Below, piece after piece: positions 18,001 to 25,910 of a stretch of 64,000 nucleotides of DNA (within the stretch, counting starts at the first letter, position 1; every line of letters begins with the position of its first letter). Position numbers and translations under genes: made by a program. Below the pieces are notes generated by a model. The model was not told where the DNA came from. It ran no database searches and was given only the letters and a program-made list of their open reading frames with translations. This DNA comes from Chitinophaga agrisoli. GTDB lineage: Bacteria; Bacteroidota; Bacteroidia; Chitinophagales; Chitinophagaceae. The stretch is taken from positions 684,327-748,326 of the forward strand of contig NZ_VUOC01000004.1 of the NCBI RefSeq assembly GCF_008386695.1, in the 5' to 3' direction.

Positions 18001-18405
18001 CGCATCGTGCTTAAAATAATGAAGCGCAGCAGAGGTAAGCGGTAGCCACCCTATTTTTTTGGGCACCGCTGTAAGATCCGTGTGCGTGAGGTACCCGGGG
18101 GCGGCTGCATCATAGATGCCGAATGAGGTAGCCACCTGATCATCCGGATCGCCAACAGTAGACCTGGATATGACGCCTCCATATTGCAGCTCCCAGCCCA
18201 GCCCGACACTTGAGGCCAGTTCATCCACTTTAACACCCCCACCTCCTGTATAATTCAGGTTAATAGACGTAGAAAGCCTGTTACCATCACTATAACTATA
18301 AATGGGAAAATTGAATTCCGCTTTACCTGTGGGTAGATTTACCTGCCCATGGGATAAGTTAAAGGTTAACAGTAGTACTCCTAATAAAAAATGATACTTG
18401 TGCAT
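15019..18405 (-). CDS. SpvB-like / YD-repeat secreted protein, partner of the RHS toxin
   Basis: An 1128-aa secreted protein with a signal peptide (ending SHGQ at about residue 21). The N-terminal stretch NLPTGKAEFNFPIY, then NLNYTGGGGVKVDELAS and GLGWEL, is the beta-rich start typical of SpvB/TcaB-like and Bacteroidota RHS-partner proteins. YD-type motifs follow (TYTYDNAGRI, NIYDDNGQL, YYEYDNLGKL). A jelly-roll-like insert lies between the last ones, at about residues 985-1085. It carries no C-terminal toxin of its own. It stops 18 bases before the RHS start and probably provides part of the shell or helps export. Alternatively it is the N-terminal half of a split RHS system. Confidence 0.8.
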   Translation of the reverse strand: MHKYHFLLGVLLLTFNLSHGQVNLPTGKAEFNFPIYSYSDGNRLSTSINLNYTGGGGVKVDELASSVGLGWELQYGGVISRSTVGDPDDQVATSFGIYDAAAPGYLTHTDLTAVPKKIGWLPLTSAALHYFKHDAQTIADREQDVFNFRFEGEQGRFVIGSDGTIRSLKETNLKFEKVEEDMSAARIITRISKFIITTPSGIQFVFADKNLSKIISYESAPPQQFFTDPVIANKSYYLSRTNYNVNNYAIVTDWYLSEIVNPLTGKKITFSYEAYDLAYMASQSAVNATEDIGDGDYKETTQWFQSRFSGTVKRITAINLPNNTTVVFKYFDTERVDLPGDKALKQITIKNGTTENEGFLFTYQYFSKAALRAFNYSFPADEVGNARLCLLSLQKTGRSNAVDQPYVFSYNIGASGGLLGWVPPRNAASQDYWGYYNPAVTYPYDNNLDIYKNLQNLYASRFRVVNILTAVNGSLKSVKYPTGGTLEYEYEGNTALSNNANVAMGGIRVKKVTQFDKIDPAKNIVNEYRYVDEVGKSSGWGYEAPVNQGESRTYMVVPGSGSYYAAYPSMTLARAVTEDFMTSYLRNNRIVLKPKDAIAFNVATEVFVAAVLFIVKQFFFSGTTTKEIVTSNFYSHHPKNQNPLPFLYSRVEVYKGTAADNIGKTVYEYTSDKDFAIPVPDFKPPYSARQRYFPWAYGLLKRTVVYNQAGQPVSEAYNKYSYHVAEYKTSDCQSLKYTASRILLCPADYYLANIDKIWFDSEYYYPLIGRMELDFTIQKSYSNANDYMMDRTDYTYDPVYHDIKKKTTTNSLGETIEERTYYPYDYNITGVLTQLKDKNMIGQALAIETWLLKDGVEPRLLDAEVSDLQAIPNGDLRPVKGYKLTSATPVSESVIGSFDPTKLNRNTGLFRLQETYTYDNAGRIIQTANKGRLESNIYDDNGQLVIAKVLNAGSSVVAYSSFEDNAKGNWTITPVAGATPIIADATAPTGQKAINLSQVTSIVKTGLTAAVELTISFWSKGGTVTVTGGTKKSEQTGPTVGGWTLKRINISGATSVSVNGTGYIDELRLAPKDASMTTQTFNDWLTVSTQTGNDNITTYYEYDNLGKLKYVRDRQRNIIAAHEYKYQQ

Positions 18406-18411
18406 AGTATG

Positions 18412-19305
18412 TTATTTACCTTGCTGTTTTTTTTCTAATGTAGTCAACCGGTTTTCCAGTGCGTTGTTCTTTTCATTCAACTGAATGATATACAAGGTCA
18501 GCTCCTCCACTTTCTGCAACAGTTTTCTGTTCATTTCTTCCACATCCATGCCTTCCTTTTGAACCTCTGCTGCCGAGGGCAGGTCTGGCAGGTGCTTATT
18601 ATCCTTTATGAAACGGCCTACTTCCGCCAGCGAAGGCAGGGCATAGTTCTCCTCAAAAACATAATCTGGCCAGGTGGCAAAGGTTTTTACTTTTATTTTG
18701 GTGAAAATTGCATCGCCGTTCACTGCAAGGCGGTATCCTTTGGTATCGTAGGTACCGAGGCCGATGTTCCCAATGAAGGCCCCGGGGGACAATAGCACAA
18801 GCTCTTCTTTTACCTGGTAGCCTTCTGGCGCTGCTGACTGACGATCGCCCGCGTATGCCCAGGTTCCGGTCGTCGTTTCCGTTATTAAGGGGCTCCCTGT
18901 TCCAGTATATTGCGGCAATATTGCGTAAAACTCAAATTGACCAGGGGTAATCTGTTTGATCGTCAGCGCGCTCACGATCTTAGCCCTGCCTGTGCAATAA
19001 AAGGTGGCAGCGCCCATAAAACCATTGATCGCACTACTCCCATTGCTGGTACGGAAATGAATAAAACATTCGCCGTTCTGATCAATATTGGCGTTATATC
19101 CCACACCGGAAGCGATTCTTATAATAGCGTCCTGACCGTTTTGAGGTATAGTGAGTGTTCCGATTTTGTACCAACCGCCCGCGTTTGTTGATACATTAGG
19201 CAGGGTGTGAGCTACTACCCCCTGGGCATTCACAAACCGCGGGAGAGAGAGACTTAAAAGAAGAATGACAACAAAATGTTGGAGTTTCAGGATGGGATTT
19301 ATCAT
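18412..19305 (-). CDS. Secreted tail-fibre-like protein with coiled-coil C-terminus
   Basis: A 297-aa secreted protein heading the RHS operon. The ATG at 19305 gives a signal peptide (LLLSLSLPRFVNAQ); longer in-frame starts lack one. The middle is beta-rich, with a phage-fibre style segment IGLGTYDTKGYRLAVNGDAI. The C-terminus has the Bacteroidota fibre signature HLPDLPSAAEVQKEGMDVEE, followed by a leucine-zipper coiled coil (LLQKVEELTLYIIQLNEKN), as in S74-chaperone-related tails. Such proteins trimerise and bind surfaces. It stops 6 bases before the SpvB-like gene, so the three genes are almost certainly cotranscribed, and a receptor-binding or display role for the toxin is inferred. Confidence 0.75.
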   Translation of the reverse strand: MINPILKLQHFVVILLLSLSLPRFVNAQGVVAHTLPNVSTNAGGWYKIGTLTIPQNGQDAIIRIASGVGYNANIDQNGECFIHFRTSNGSSAINGFMGAATFYCTGRAKIVSALTIKQITPGQFEFYAILPQYTGTGSPLITETTTGTWAYAGDRQSAAPEGYQVKEELVLLSPGAFIGNIGLGTYDTKGYRLAVNGDAIFTKIKVKTFATWPDYVFEENYALPSLAEVGRFIKDNKHLPDLPSAAEVQKEGMDVEEMNRKLLQKVEELTLYIIQLNEKNNALENRLTTLEKKQQGK

Positions 19306-19935
19306 TTTATTCAGTATTTTTTTGCTTGTAACAGGACACACTCTACCTGGCGTTCTTTTACCACCGGATTGTCGCCGCTGGTTAAATTTGCGCTGATCAT
19401 ACTTCATTGGTCATTGCCAATGATTTATACAGGCAAAGTTGTGACTCAGGTACGCAAGGTATCTGCATACCGTTCTCTGGATCTCAAGGTATAATTGCAT
19501 ATAACATGCGGGATCTTTTTGGCAACGCTTAGTTACTATGGAACATCCACGTTAGTTCGCATTTAACAATTGTAGAAAGTCCGGGTTATTTTCTCACGGG
19601 TAACAACAGTACTTTCCAGGTATAGTTCGGGCGCAAAACAAAATCATTTTTATAAAACTTGCAACCCCGTTTTTTATATAATATTTATTTACATAAGTAT
19701 TATATGAAATATCGACATCCCGCGTATTTGATACATGGCATTTGTAGCATGAAGGTGTTATGTAAAACTAAAAATGTTATACCAGGGCGAATGTATGCGG
19801 CCGTTTAGGCATCGGTGCGCCTTATTTCGCCAGCAGAATACTACATCTTTCAACCCATATGGGCTGGGAAGTAATATTGAAACAGGGCTGCCTGCGGTAA
19901 ACAGGCGGCCCTTAATTTTTTGTGGAGGCTCCCTC
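19306..19935. other. 630-bp AT-rich spacer upstream of the toxin operon
   Basis: This must hold the promoter of the RHS operon. It is AT-rich at 19660-19720, unlike the surrounding genes. No TAnnTTTG-type element could be fixed with confidence on the minus strand, and no ORF is convincing. The right end contains a strong hairpin at 19884-19912. Confidence 0.5.
19884..19912 (+). terminator. Hairpin with T-run on the plus strand, downstream of cvfB
   Basis: AGGGCTGCCTG (19884-19894) pairs with CAGGCGGCCCT (19902-19912) with one mismatch, and on the plus strand is followed by TAATTTTTTG. It is near the 3' end of the minus-strand cvfB gene, but the T-run is oriented for a plus-strand transcript, for which no gene is visible. 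Confidence 0.55.
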
Positions 19936-20772
19936 CTACTCTTCTATCAACCTGATCCCTGTTTGCGTAAACTCGATCTTCTTTTGTTTGTACAGCGCGC
20001 CGGTGGTCATTTTAAATGTTTTTTTACTCATGCCAAAGAAGGCATAGATCTCTTCCGGGTCTGATTTATCATGGTAAGGCAGATAACCGTTATTCTCCTG
20101 CAACAAGCGGATGATCTTACCGCTTTCGTCTTCCACTTTTTTGTAGCCTGCCTGGCCTAATACCACATCGATCTTGTTTTCTTCTTTAATGGCTTTTACA
20201 AAGCCCTTCATGCGGTCGCCGATATCTACGGGGCGGAATACCTCGTTAAAATGCAGCAGGCCCGTATGGCGCTGGTTGATGATCACTACGTAACCAATCT
20301 GTGTACGGCGGTAGATGATAAGGTCTACAGGGTCCAGCTCTTTTACGGTGAGGGTATCGTTGCTCAGGTAAGGATCTATTTTTTCTGTGGCGGCTATGCG
20401 GCCGGTGAGATTGTCTATGTAGATCATGACCAGGTATTCCTGGCCTTTGCGCATGCGCTGCAGCTGCTGGGATTTGGGCACAAAGAGGTCTTTCATCAGG
20501 CCCCAGTCCAGGAAAGCGCCCTGGTCTGTATCGTCAACCGCCTTGAGGCTTACGATATCGCCTACAATGCCTTTGGGCCGTTCTGTAGTGGCGATGAGCC
20601 GGTTCTCGGAATCGTGGTACAGGAATACTTCCAGGTCGTTGCCGGGCTCTGTACCGGCGGGCACATAACGTTTAGGCAACAGGATCTCTACGCCATCGCC
20701 GCCATCCATGAATACGCCGAAGTCGGCGGCTTTTTTTACTTTGAGTGTATTATAAACCCCTATGTTGATCAT
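19936..20772 (-). CDS. cvfB: CvfB-family S1 RNA-binding protein
   Basis: A 278-aa protein of the CvfB/YitL family, an RNA-binding regulator built of S1 domains and a C-terminal winged helix. S1-like units are seen at about residues 3-62 (KVKKAADFGVFMD), 68-132 (GAFLDWGLMKDLFVP) and 145-215 (IGYVVIINQRHTGLLHFNEVF). The winged-helix segment is DPEEIYAFFGMSKKTFKMTTGALY. Length and domain order match the family. It lies 16 bases after the aldo-keto reductase and is the last gene of a three-gene operon. In other bacteria CvfB affects expression of virulence factors; its role here is unknown. Confidence 0.9.
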   Translation of the reverse strand: MINIGVYNTLKVKKAADFGVFMDGGDGVEILLPKRYVPAGTEPGNDLEVFLYHDSENRLIATTERPKGIVGDIVSLKAVDDTDQGAFLDWGLMKDLFVPKSQQLQRMRKGQEYLVMIYIDNLTGRIAATEKIDPYLSNDTLTVKELDPVDLIIYRRTQIGYVVIINQRHTGLLHFNEVFRPVDIGDRMKGFVKAIKEENKIDVVLGQAGYKKVEDESGKIIRLLQENNGYLPYHDKSDPEEIYAFFGMSKKTFKMTTGALYKQKKIEFTQTGIRLIEE

Positions 20773-20788
20773 GCCGCGAAGTTAGGAT

Positions 20789-21775
20789 TTATTTCGCCAG
20801 TACCGCTGCTATCGCGGTCAGCTCTTCTGCGGCAAAAGGGGCGGCCTTGATGCATTGCAGGGTATCCCTGAGCTGTGCCGCGCGGCTGGCGCCCACCAGT
20901 ACGGAAGTAATGCGCGGGTCCTTTAGCAGCCAGCTAAGGGCCATCTGGGCCAGCGTTTGTCCGCGTTGTTTAGCCATGCCATGCAGGGCGTTGATCTGTT
21001 GCAGGCGGTTTTCCGTTACATCCTGTTCTTTGAGGAAGCCATGTGGTTTGGCGGCGCGGGAATCCTGCGGGATGCCGTTCAGGTATTTATCTGTGAGCAG
21101 TCCCTGTGCAAGGGGGGAAAAGGGGATACAGCCTACGCCCTGCTGCTCCAGCAGGTCCAGCAGCCCATGCTCTACCCAGCGCTCGAACATCGAATATTTA
21201 GGCTGATGGATGAGACAGGGCGTACCTAACTCCCGGAGGAGGGTAATGGCGCGTGCAGCCTGCTCTGCCGGATAGTTGGAGAGGCCTACATACAAGGCCT
21301 TGCCCTGGCGCACGATGAGGTCCAGGGCGGTCATGGTCTCTTCCAGCGGCGTTTCCGGGTCCGGGCGGTGATGGTAAAAGATATCTACATAGTTGAGCCG
21401 CATACGTTGCAGGCTCTGGTCCAGGCTGGATACGAGGTATTTCTTTGAGCCCCAGTCGCCATAAGGGCCGGGCCACATGGTATAACCTGCCTTGGTGGAG
21501 ATGATGAGCTCATCGCGATGAGCGCGGAAATCGTTGTGCAAGATCCGTCCGAAGTTCTCCTCTGCAGATCCGGGCGGAGGGCCGTAATTGTTAGCCAGGT
21601 CAAAATGGGTGATACCGTTGTCAAACGCGGTGAAGAGTATTTCCCGGTAATTTTCCGGTACGTCTACATGTCCGAAGTTATGCCAGAGGCCTAAAGATAT
21701 CACCGGCAGTTTAAGGCCGGATCTGCCGCAGCGGCGGTATTCCATCGCGGAATAACGGGAAGAGGAGAACGTCAT
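20789..21775 (-). CDS. Aldo-keto reductase, YghZ/MgrA (L-glyceraldehyde 3-phosphate reductase) type
   Basis: A 328-aa NADPH-dependent aldo-keto reductase with a TIM-barrel fold. Sequence features typical of the YghZ/MgrA subfamily are MEYRRCGRSGLKLPVISLGLW near the start, the NNYGPPPGSAEENFG segment and SLQRMRLNYVDIFYHHRPD. The catalytic tetrad is visible: Asp and Tyr in FDLANNYG, Lys in STKAG and His in YHHRPD. YghZ-type enzymes reduce L-glyceraldehyde 3-phosphate and methylglyoxal. Translation could start at 21775 or at the second Met (21745), which matches the family better. It is the middle gene between the APH-like kinase and cvfB. Confidence 0.9.
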   Translation of the reverse strand: MTFSSSRYSAMEYRRCGRSGLKLPVISLGLWHNFGHVDVPENYREILFTAFDNGITHFDLANNYGPPPGSAEENFGRILHNDFRAHRDELIISTKAGYTMWPGPYGDWGSKKYLVSSLDQSLQRMRLNYVDIFYHHRPDPETPLEETMTALDLIVRQGKALYVGLSNYPAEQAARAITLLRELGTPCLIHQPKYSMFERWVEHGLLDLLEQQGVGCIPFSPLAQGLLTDKYLNGIPQDSRAAKPHGFLKEQDVTENRLQQINALHGMAKQRGQTLAQMALSWLLKDPRITSVLVGASRAAQLRDTLQCIKAAPFAAEELTAIAAVLAK

Positions 21776-21805
21776 GACGTAAAGTATATGAAGGATGAAT
21801 ATACA

Positions 21806-22807
21806 TCACAACGGACAATACAGGCTGATATATTTCTTGATGATCCCTACGCGGTCCTGCAGGTAGCGGGTGTTGAAGAAATAGTTGCTCCAATCGTCTT
21901 TATGCTCATACTGGAAGCCCAGGTAGAACACCCAGAATATGAAGCCCAGGTAAGGTACGGCGGCGGCTTCCGCGGCGGAGAAGGGTTGTACCTGGCGGTA
22001 GGCATCCAGGAACAGGGCGAAGGCGCGGTCCGCTTCCGGTTGGGTCATTTTCTGGGTGGCGGTATGAAAGAAGAAATGCATGTAGAAGGAAGTCACGTCG
22101 TGCGCCAGCCAGCCTTTGCCGGCAAAGTCGAAGTCGAAGAAGGTGATGTTATCCTGCTCATCGAAATGGAAGTTCTTGGGCAGGAAATCATAATGGCAGT
22201 ACCCGGTAGTAAAATCTGCTGTACCCAGGGTATCCAGTTTTTGGATGATCTGGCTGGCAGTGGCGGTCAGGTACGTATGTCCTTCCGGGTAGTCTTTAAA
22301 TGCGGGGGCCAGGGTTTGCAGCGGTTGCAGCAGCATGCGTTGCAGGTCATAGGTCTCGCGCTCATGCTGCAGGGTGATGGCGGCGCTGACCTGGTGGAAA
22401 CGGGCCATTTCACGGCCCAGTGCTGTAAGCTGGGCATCGGTGAAATCATATACAGTGCGGCCTTTGGCATATATAAAGAGCACGCCGTAACGCGGGCCTT
22501 CTGCCGCATTGAAGTGTTGCAGCTGCTGCCCTTGCAGGTCTGTGATGGGATAGGCCAGTTTAACGCCCTGGGCGTACAGCGTGTTTAGCAGTTCCAGCTC
22601 TCCCTGTATGCCATGGGTATCGCGGTGGGAATGGCGGTATACTTTGAATATGTAAGCCGGGTCGTCATCCCTGGTGAGGATATAGGTATCGCTTACGCCA
22701 TGCATGAGCAGTTTGCAAAACAGACCGGACAGGCCGTAAGCAGCAGCGATATGATCATTTAAGGCAACGGAGGATAAGGTGGAGTACTGGGCGGGGAAAG
22801 TATGCAT
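21806..22807 (-). CDS. APH-family small-molecule kinase-like phosphotransferase
   Basis: A 333-aa cytoplasmic protein of the aminoglycoside phosphotransferase / choline kinase superfamily. The Brenner motif is HYDFLPKNF (H205, D207, N212) and the metal-binding DFD is in FFDFDFAGKGWLAHDV. The N-lobe shows the YILTRDDDPAYIFKVYR strand-Lys pattern. These enzymes phosphorylate small alcohols or sugars such as homoserine or choline; the substrate here is unknown and drug resistance should not be inferred. It is first in an operon with the aldo-keto reductase (30 bases apart) and cvfB, and is separated from the upstream cyclase gene by a terminator. Confidence 0.85.
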   Translation of the reverse strand: MHTFPAQYSTLSSVALNDHIAAAYGLSGLFCKLLMHGVSDTYILTRDDDPAYIFKVYRHSHRDTHGIQGELELLNTLYAQGVKLAYPITDLQGQQLQHFNAAEGPRYGVLFIYAKGRTVYDFTDAQLTALGREMARFHQVSAAITLQHERETYDLQRMLLQPLQTLAPAFKDYPEGHTYLTATASQIIQKLDTLGTADFTTGYCHYDFLPKNFHFDEQDNITFFDFDFAGKGWLAHDVTSFYMHFFFHTATQKMTQPEADRAFALFLDAYRQVQPFSAAEAAAVPYLGFIFWVFYLGFQYEHKDDWSNYFFNTRYLQDRVGIIKKYISLYCPL

Positions 22808-22820
22808 GGGTTAAAAAATT

Positions 22821-22859
22821 GAGGGCGCAAGGTAAACGAAAAAGTTTAGTTGCGCCCTC
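22821..22859 (-). terminator. Intrinsic terminator after the DACNV gene
   Basis: GAGGGCGCAA (22821-22830) pairs perfectly with 22850-22859, and the loop can form an inner GTAAAC/GTTTAG stem. In the minus direction AATTTTTTAA follows, the U-run of an intrinsic terminator. This splits the cyclase gene from the APH operon. Confidence 0.8.
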
Positions 22860-22878
22860 TATGGAAGGAGATTTTTTA

Positions 22879-24039
22879 TTACAACAGCAGTACGTCTATC
22901 CTGTGCGCCTGTACCATCTGCGCATTCTTTGACCAGGAGAATACGGTAAAGTAGCCATCCTGCGAGGCTACCAGCGCAAGGGAATCCCGCTGGTCATGCA
23001 CAAACTGGGCCGCGCTGAGGTGGCGGGTGCCTCCCAGGCTGCTGGGATGGATGAGCCGGGGCGTGCTGTCGAGGATAGGCTCCATAAACTGCATCTGGTC
23101 CACCGGGGTAGCATAGGCCGCCCGGGTGATCTTGGCCCCGAAGGTGAGCAGCTCGTGACGGTCTGTGATCAGGGTGGCGCCGTCTACGGCGGTAAGGCCG
23201 GCTACGTTCTCCACTTCCCTGCGCAGGGCGTTCTGCCAGTAAATATCGCTTACGCTGCGGCTGCAGTTCTGGCGTACCAGGTCTGCAACGCCGGAGAACG
23301 CGGGCGCTACCGGGTATTGCAGGGGATGGATGATGGAGGCTTTCCAGCGGTCCTGCAATGCGGGCGTTACCAGCAGGATACCGCCCCGTCCGTGGGCGCG
23401 CATGCTAACGGCGATCTGGATGAGGATGTTCACCGGGTCGTTCCATACGGCTGCGGTACTGCTGAGGCCCAGCAGGGAGGTGAGTATCTCCGGGCTATCC
23501 GGGAGGAGGCCAATGTTCTCATCCACGACCTTTATCTGGTCGCCACGGAGCACGGCTACGTTGGTGAATTTGCCCAGGCCAATGATGCGGCGTTGTTTTA
23601 CGACCAGCAGGGCCGGTTCTGATACGTCCAGCACAAAGCAATAATCCGGCAGGCGGATGGTGGTTCCCCAGATATAGAGCTCTGTGCCATCGTGCCAGAC
23701 GCCCACGTGCACGCCGGCGCGCTCTACGCCGGGCGCCAGTTTGCTCAGCACTTTAGGCGTAAGCTGCAGCGGGCGCTCGAACAGCAGTGGTTTACCCGCT
23801 TGTGCGGGGGGCAGAAATGCCAGGGATATCTTGGTGCTATTGCCTTCTTCTTTATGCAGGCTGGCCCAGAAGGCCACATCGATCAACTTCTCTACCACGC
23901 GGGCGTCCGGAGCGGCAGCCAGGTTCTCTTCCCCGTTTTCCTGTGCGGCTGCCAGGTGTTTGTAGAAATGAGCGGCTATCAGCCCGGCCACTTTGGAGGC
24001 GGCCTGATAGGTGCTATTTTTGTCTGATATCAATTCCAT
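22879..24039 (-). CDS. DACNV-type sensor / diadenylate cyclase-like protein
   Basis: A 386-aa protein resembling the DACNV sensor plus diadenylate cyclase (DisA_N/DAC) architecture, which would make c-di-AMP from two ATP. The last 130 residues carry the DAC landmarks: D286-G287-A288 in VDGATLI, and GTRHLSAAQF at about 337-346, followed by DSLALVASQDGYFTVFSW. Canonical DAC enzymes have RHR; here the third residue is Leu, so activity is uncertain. The first 250 residues (YIWGTTIRLPDYCFVLDV, GILLVTP) would be the sensor. The ATG at 24039 is preferred over a GTG at 24084, which adds 15 poorly structured residues. It is monocistronic. Confidence 0.7.
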   Translation of the reverse strand: MELISDKNSTYQAASKVAGLIAAHFYKHLAAAQENGEENLAAAPDARVVEKLIDVAFWASLHKEEGNSTKISLAFLPPAQAGKPLLFERPLQLTPKVLSKLAPGVERAGVHVGVWHDGTELYIWGTTIRLPDYCFVLDVSEPALLVVKQRRIIGLGKFTNVAVLRGDQIKVVDENIGLLPDSPEILTSLLGLSSTAAVWNDPVNILIQIAVSMRAHGRGGILLVTPALQDRWKASIIHPLQYPVAPAFSGVADLVRQNCSRSVSDIYWQNALRREVENVAGLTAVDGATLITDRHELLTFGAKITRAAYATPVDQMQFMEPILDSTPRLIHPSSLGGTRHLSAAQFVHDQRDSLALVASQDGYFTVFSWSKNAQMVQAHRIDVLLL

Positions 24040-24168
24040 ACGAAAACTATTGGATCCGTTGCCCGGAAAGGGCAAATTGCTCACTTTTTTTACAAGACAA
24101 AGTTAAACTTTTTTTGGGGCAACAGCGACGCGGTGGAAGGCGGGCTGGCGGCGGGAGTTTCAAAAATT

Positions 24169-24207
24169 AAAATGCCACCAGCAGTCAGACGCTTTTGGTG
24201 GCATTTT
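24169..24207 (-). terminator. Intrinsic terminator after the lipoprotein pair
   Basis: AAAATGCCACCA (24169-24180) pairs perfectly with TGGTGGCATTTT (24196-24207), loop 14 bases. Reading on the minus strand it continues TTTTAATTTTTG, a good U-rich tail. It ends the operon of the two YD-like lipoproteins. Confidence 0.8.
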
Positions 24208-24246
24208 TATGGAAAATAGCTATCGTTTAAGCGATTGCAGGTTTGC

Positions 24247-25056
24247 TTATTTCTTCAGGTAGGTGAAATGCCCTGATTCCACACGGGTTTCGGCATCTCC
24301 GTCCAGGAAGGCTGCCTGCGTACGTTTGACCGTATTGGGGGAGCCATCTGTATTATAAGTATACTCGTAAGTACTGGTAATATCGCCAGACAGCCTTGTG
24401 GTGGTATAGCGCCAGCCAGCCAGCAGGTGGCTGGAGAAGTAATACGGTTTGTTCTGATCCAAATATGGCACCAACCCCAACAGACGGAAAGGGTTGATCT
24501 TATCCAGATAGGTATAAGTAGTGATATCGGTCTCGCCGGTGGAACCATCACCGAAAATGTCTACTACCTTTACAACGTCGCCGCCATCGTAGGTGAACAG
24601 GTTGGTAACAGTCAGCATATTAGCACGAAACTGGTACCGCTCCGTCATTTTGCCTCTTATATCGTATATGATCGAATCATGATTTCCGCCATCACCGATC
24701 AGCGTGCTGATATTACCTGTATTGTTATAAGCCAGCCGGGAGGCCAGCGTGCTATCACCGGTCAGATAGGGCTTAAAAAAGAAGCGGTCTGCCGTGTCGC
24801 CCTTGTAAACCACGTAATATTGGCCAATATTGTTTACCGTGCCCACGCTATTATAGCTGAAGTCTGCATAACGGCGCAGCGTGTTATCCGTATTATAGTC
24901 AAAGACGAGGCTATCCCAGTTCGTCACCAGGCTGGCCACCAATAAATTGGAGCCCATGGGAGGATCAACGATGATGGGAGGAGATTGATCATTCTTACTG
25001 CAGGCAGCATACATAAATGCTATACCCAACAGGGTAAGCAGGCGTAATTTTTTCAT
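24247..25056 (-). CDS. YD-like (DUF4595-type) lipoprotein, copy 2
   Basis: A 269-aa lipoprotein with the signal MKKLRLLTLLGIAFMYAAC and the lipobox ending YAAC at about residue 19. The mature part is a run of short beta hairpins like YD repeats, for example LVFDYNTDNTLRRYADF, SIIYDIRGKMTERY and YEYTYNTDGSPNTVKRT. This matches the DUF4595-type lipoproteins common in Bacteroidota, of unknown function. It is a paralogue of the gene 17 bases upstream, with the same order of hairpins and similar length. It is the last gene before a strong terminator. Confidence 0.75.
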   Translation of the reverse strand: MKKLRLLTLLGIAFMYAACSKNDQSPPIIVDPPMGSNLLVASLVTNWDSLVFDYNTDNTLRRYADFSYNSVGTVNNIGQYYVVYKGDTADRFFFKPYLTGDSTLASRLAYNNTGNISTLIGDGGNHDSIIYDIRGKMTERYQFRANMLTVTNLFTYDGGDVVKVVDIFGDGSTGETDITTYTYLDKINPFRLLGLVPYLDQNKPYYFSSHLLAGWRYTTTRLSGDITSTYEYTYNTDGSPNTVKRTQAAFLDGDAETRVESGHFTYLKK

Positions 25057-25073
25057 TGTTGCAATTTTGTCTA

Positions 25074-25910
25074 TTATTTGGGCAGATAGGTGATATCAGT
25101 TGCTTCCGTGTACACAGTGGGATCTCCTTCAGTTACCTCAGAGGCAGCGAAATGAACCGGGTAACCGTCGCTGTTATATTGGTACTCATAAGTAGTAGTA
25201 TAGCTATCAGATCCATCTACCAACACTTGTTTTTTTACATTATTCTCAGAATAGTAATAGGGCAGCTCGAAGCTGTTGGTGAAGATACCCAATGTTCTGC
25301 CTGTGAAGGGATTCCATTTATCGTCGTAGGTATAGGTATATGTTTCCGTATACGGATTGCCAAAATTAGAATTGGTCATGATCACCTTTGTCACGTTCTT
25401 ACCTTCCCAGGTAAAAGTCCATACAACACTGTCTGTTTTAGCGGATGTGCCATACATACGTTTGTCAATAATGTGGCCGTCGCTGTTATAGTTATATGCA
25501 GTAAATCCGCCATTGGCGGCAGGGGTTACATCATTAGTCCTGATCACCTGGCCGGCGTTATTGTATACAATTTCAAACCGTGGCTCTCCGGCAACATCCG
25601 CTGCTGCTCTTGACAGGTAGAGGCTTTTTATACGGCCATTTTCATAGTGCGGGTAGTAAATAAAAGTGTTAATATCAGCCACTCTGCCAAACTCGAATGC
25701 GCCCTGGCGTTTCAGCGTTTTGTCTGCATTATATTCAAACACCACGCTATCACCGAAGGTGGTATGGGTTGCCATGCTGGCCACATACGCAATATCGCGC
25801 GCGGGCTCCGGCGGGGGGGTGTTTCCGTTGCGGTCAGGCGCATCGTCTTTGGAACAGGCTGCAAACAATAGGGCAAAACCTGCCAGGCATAGGAACGGTA
25901 CTCTTGTCAT
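25074..25910 (-). CDS. YD-like (DUF4595-type) lipoprotein, copy 1
   Basis: A 278-aa lipoprotein with the signal peptide ending LLFAAC at about residue 19. It shares the plan of its downstream neighbour: VVFEYNADKTLKRQGAF, IVYNNAGQVIR, YNYNSDGHIIDKRM and YEYQYNSDGYPVHF. The repeats resemble RHS/YD hairpins but the protein is far too short to form a toxin shell. The pair probably arose by tandem duplication and then diverged. Function unknown; a surface-exposed carbohydrate- or protein-binding role is a guess. The 537-base spacer upstream should carry its promoter, but no clear element was found. Confidence 0.75.
   Translation of the reverse strand: MTRVPFLCLAGFALLFAACSKDDAPDRNGNTPPPEPARDIAYVASMATHTTFGDSVVFEYNADKTLKRQGAFEFGRVADINTFIYYPHYENGRIKSLYLSRAAADVAGEPRFEIVYNNAGQVIRTNDVTPAANGGFTAYNYNSDGHIIDKRMYGTSAKTDSVVWTFTWEGKNVTKVIMTNSNFGNPYTETYTYTYDDKWNPFTGRTLGIFTNSFELPYYYSENNVKKQVLVDGSDSYTTTYEYQYNSDGYPVHFAASEVTEGDPTVYTEATDITYLPK

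Noticed and set aside
24247-25910. RHS toxin fragments
   Set aside because: Both genes have complete lipoprotein signals and intact ends, so they are short lipoproteins rather than broken RHS genes.
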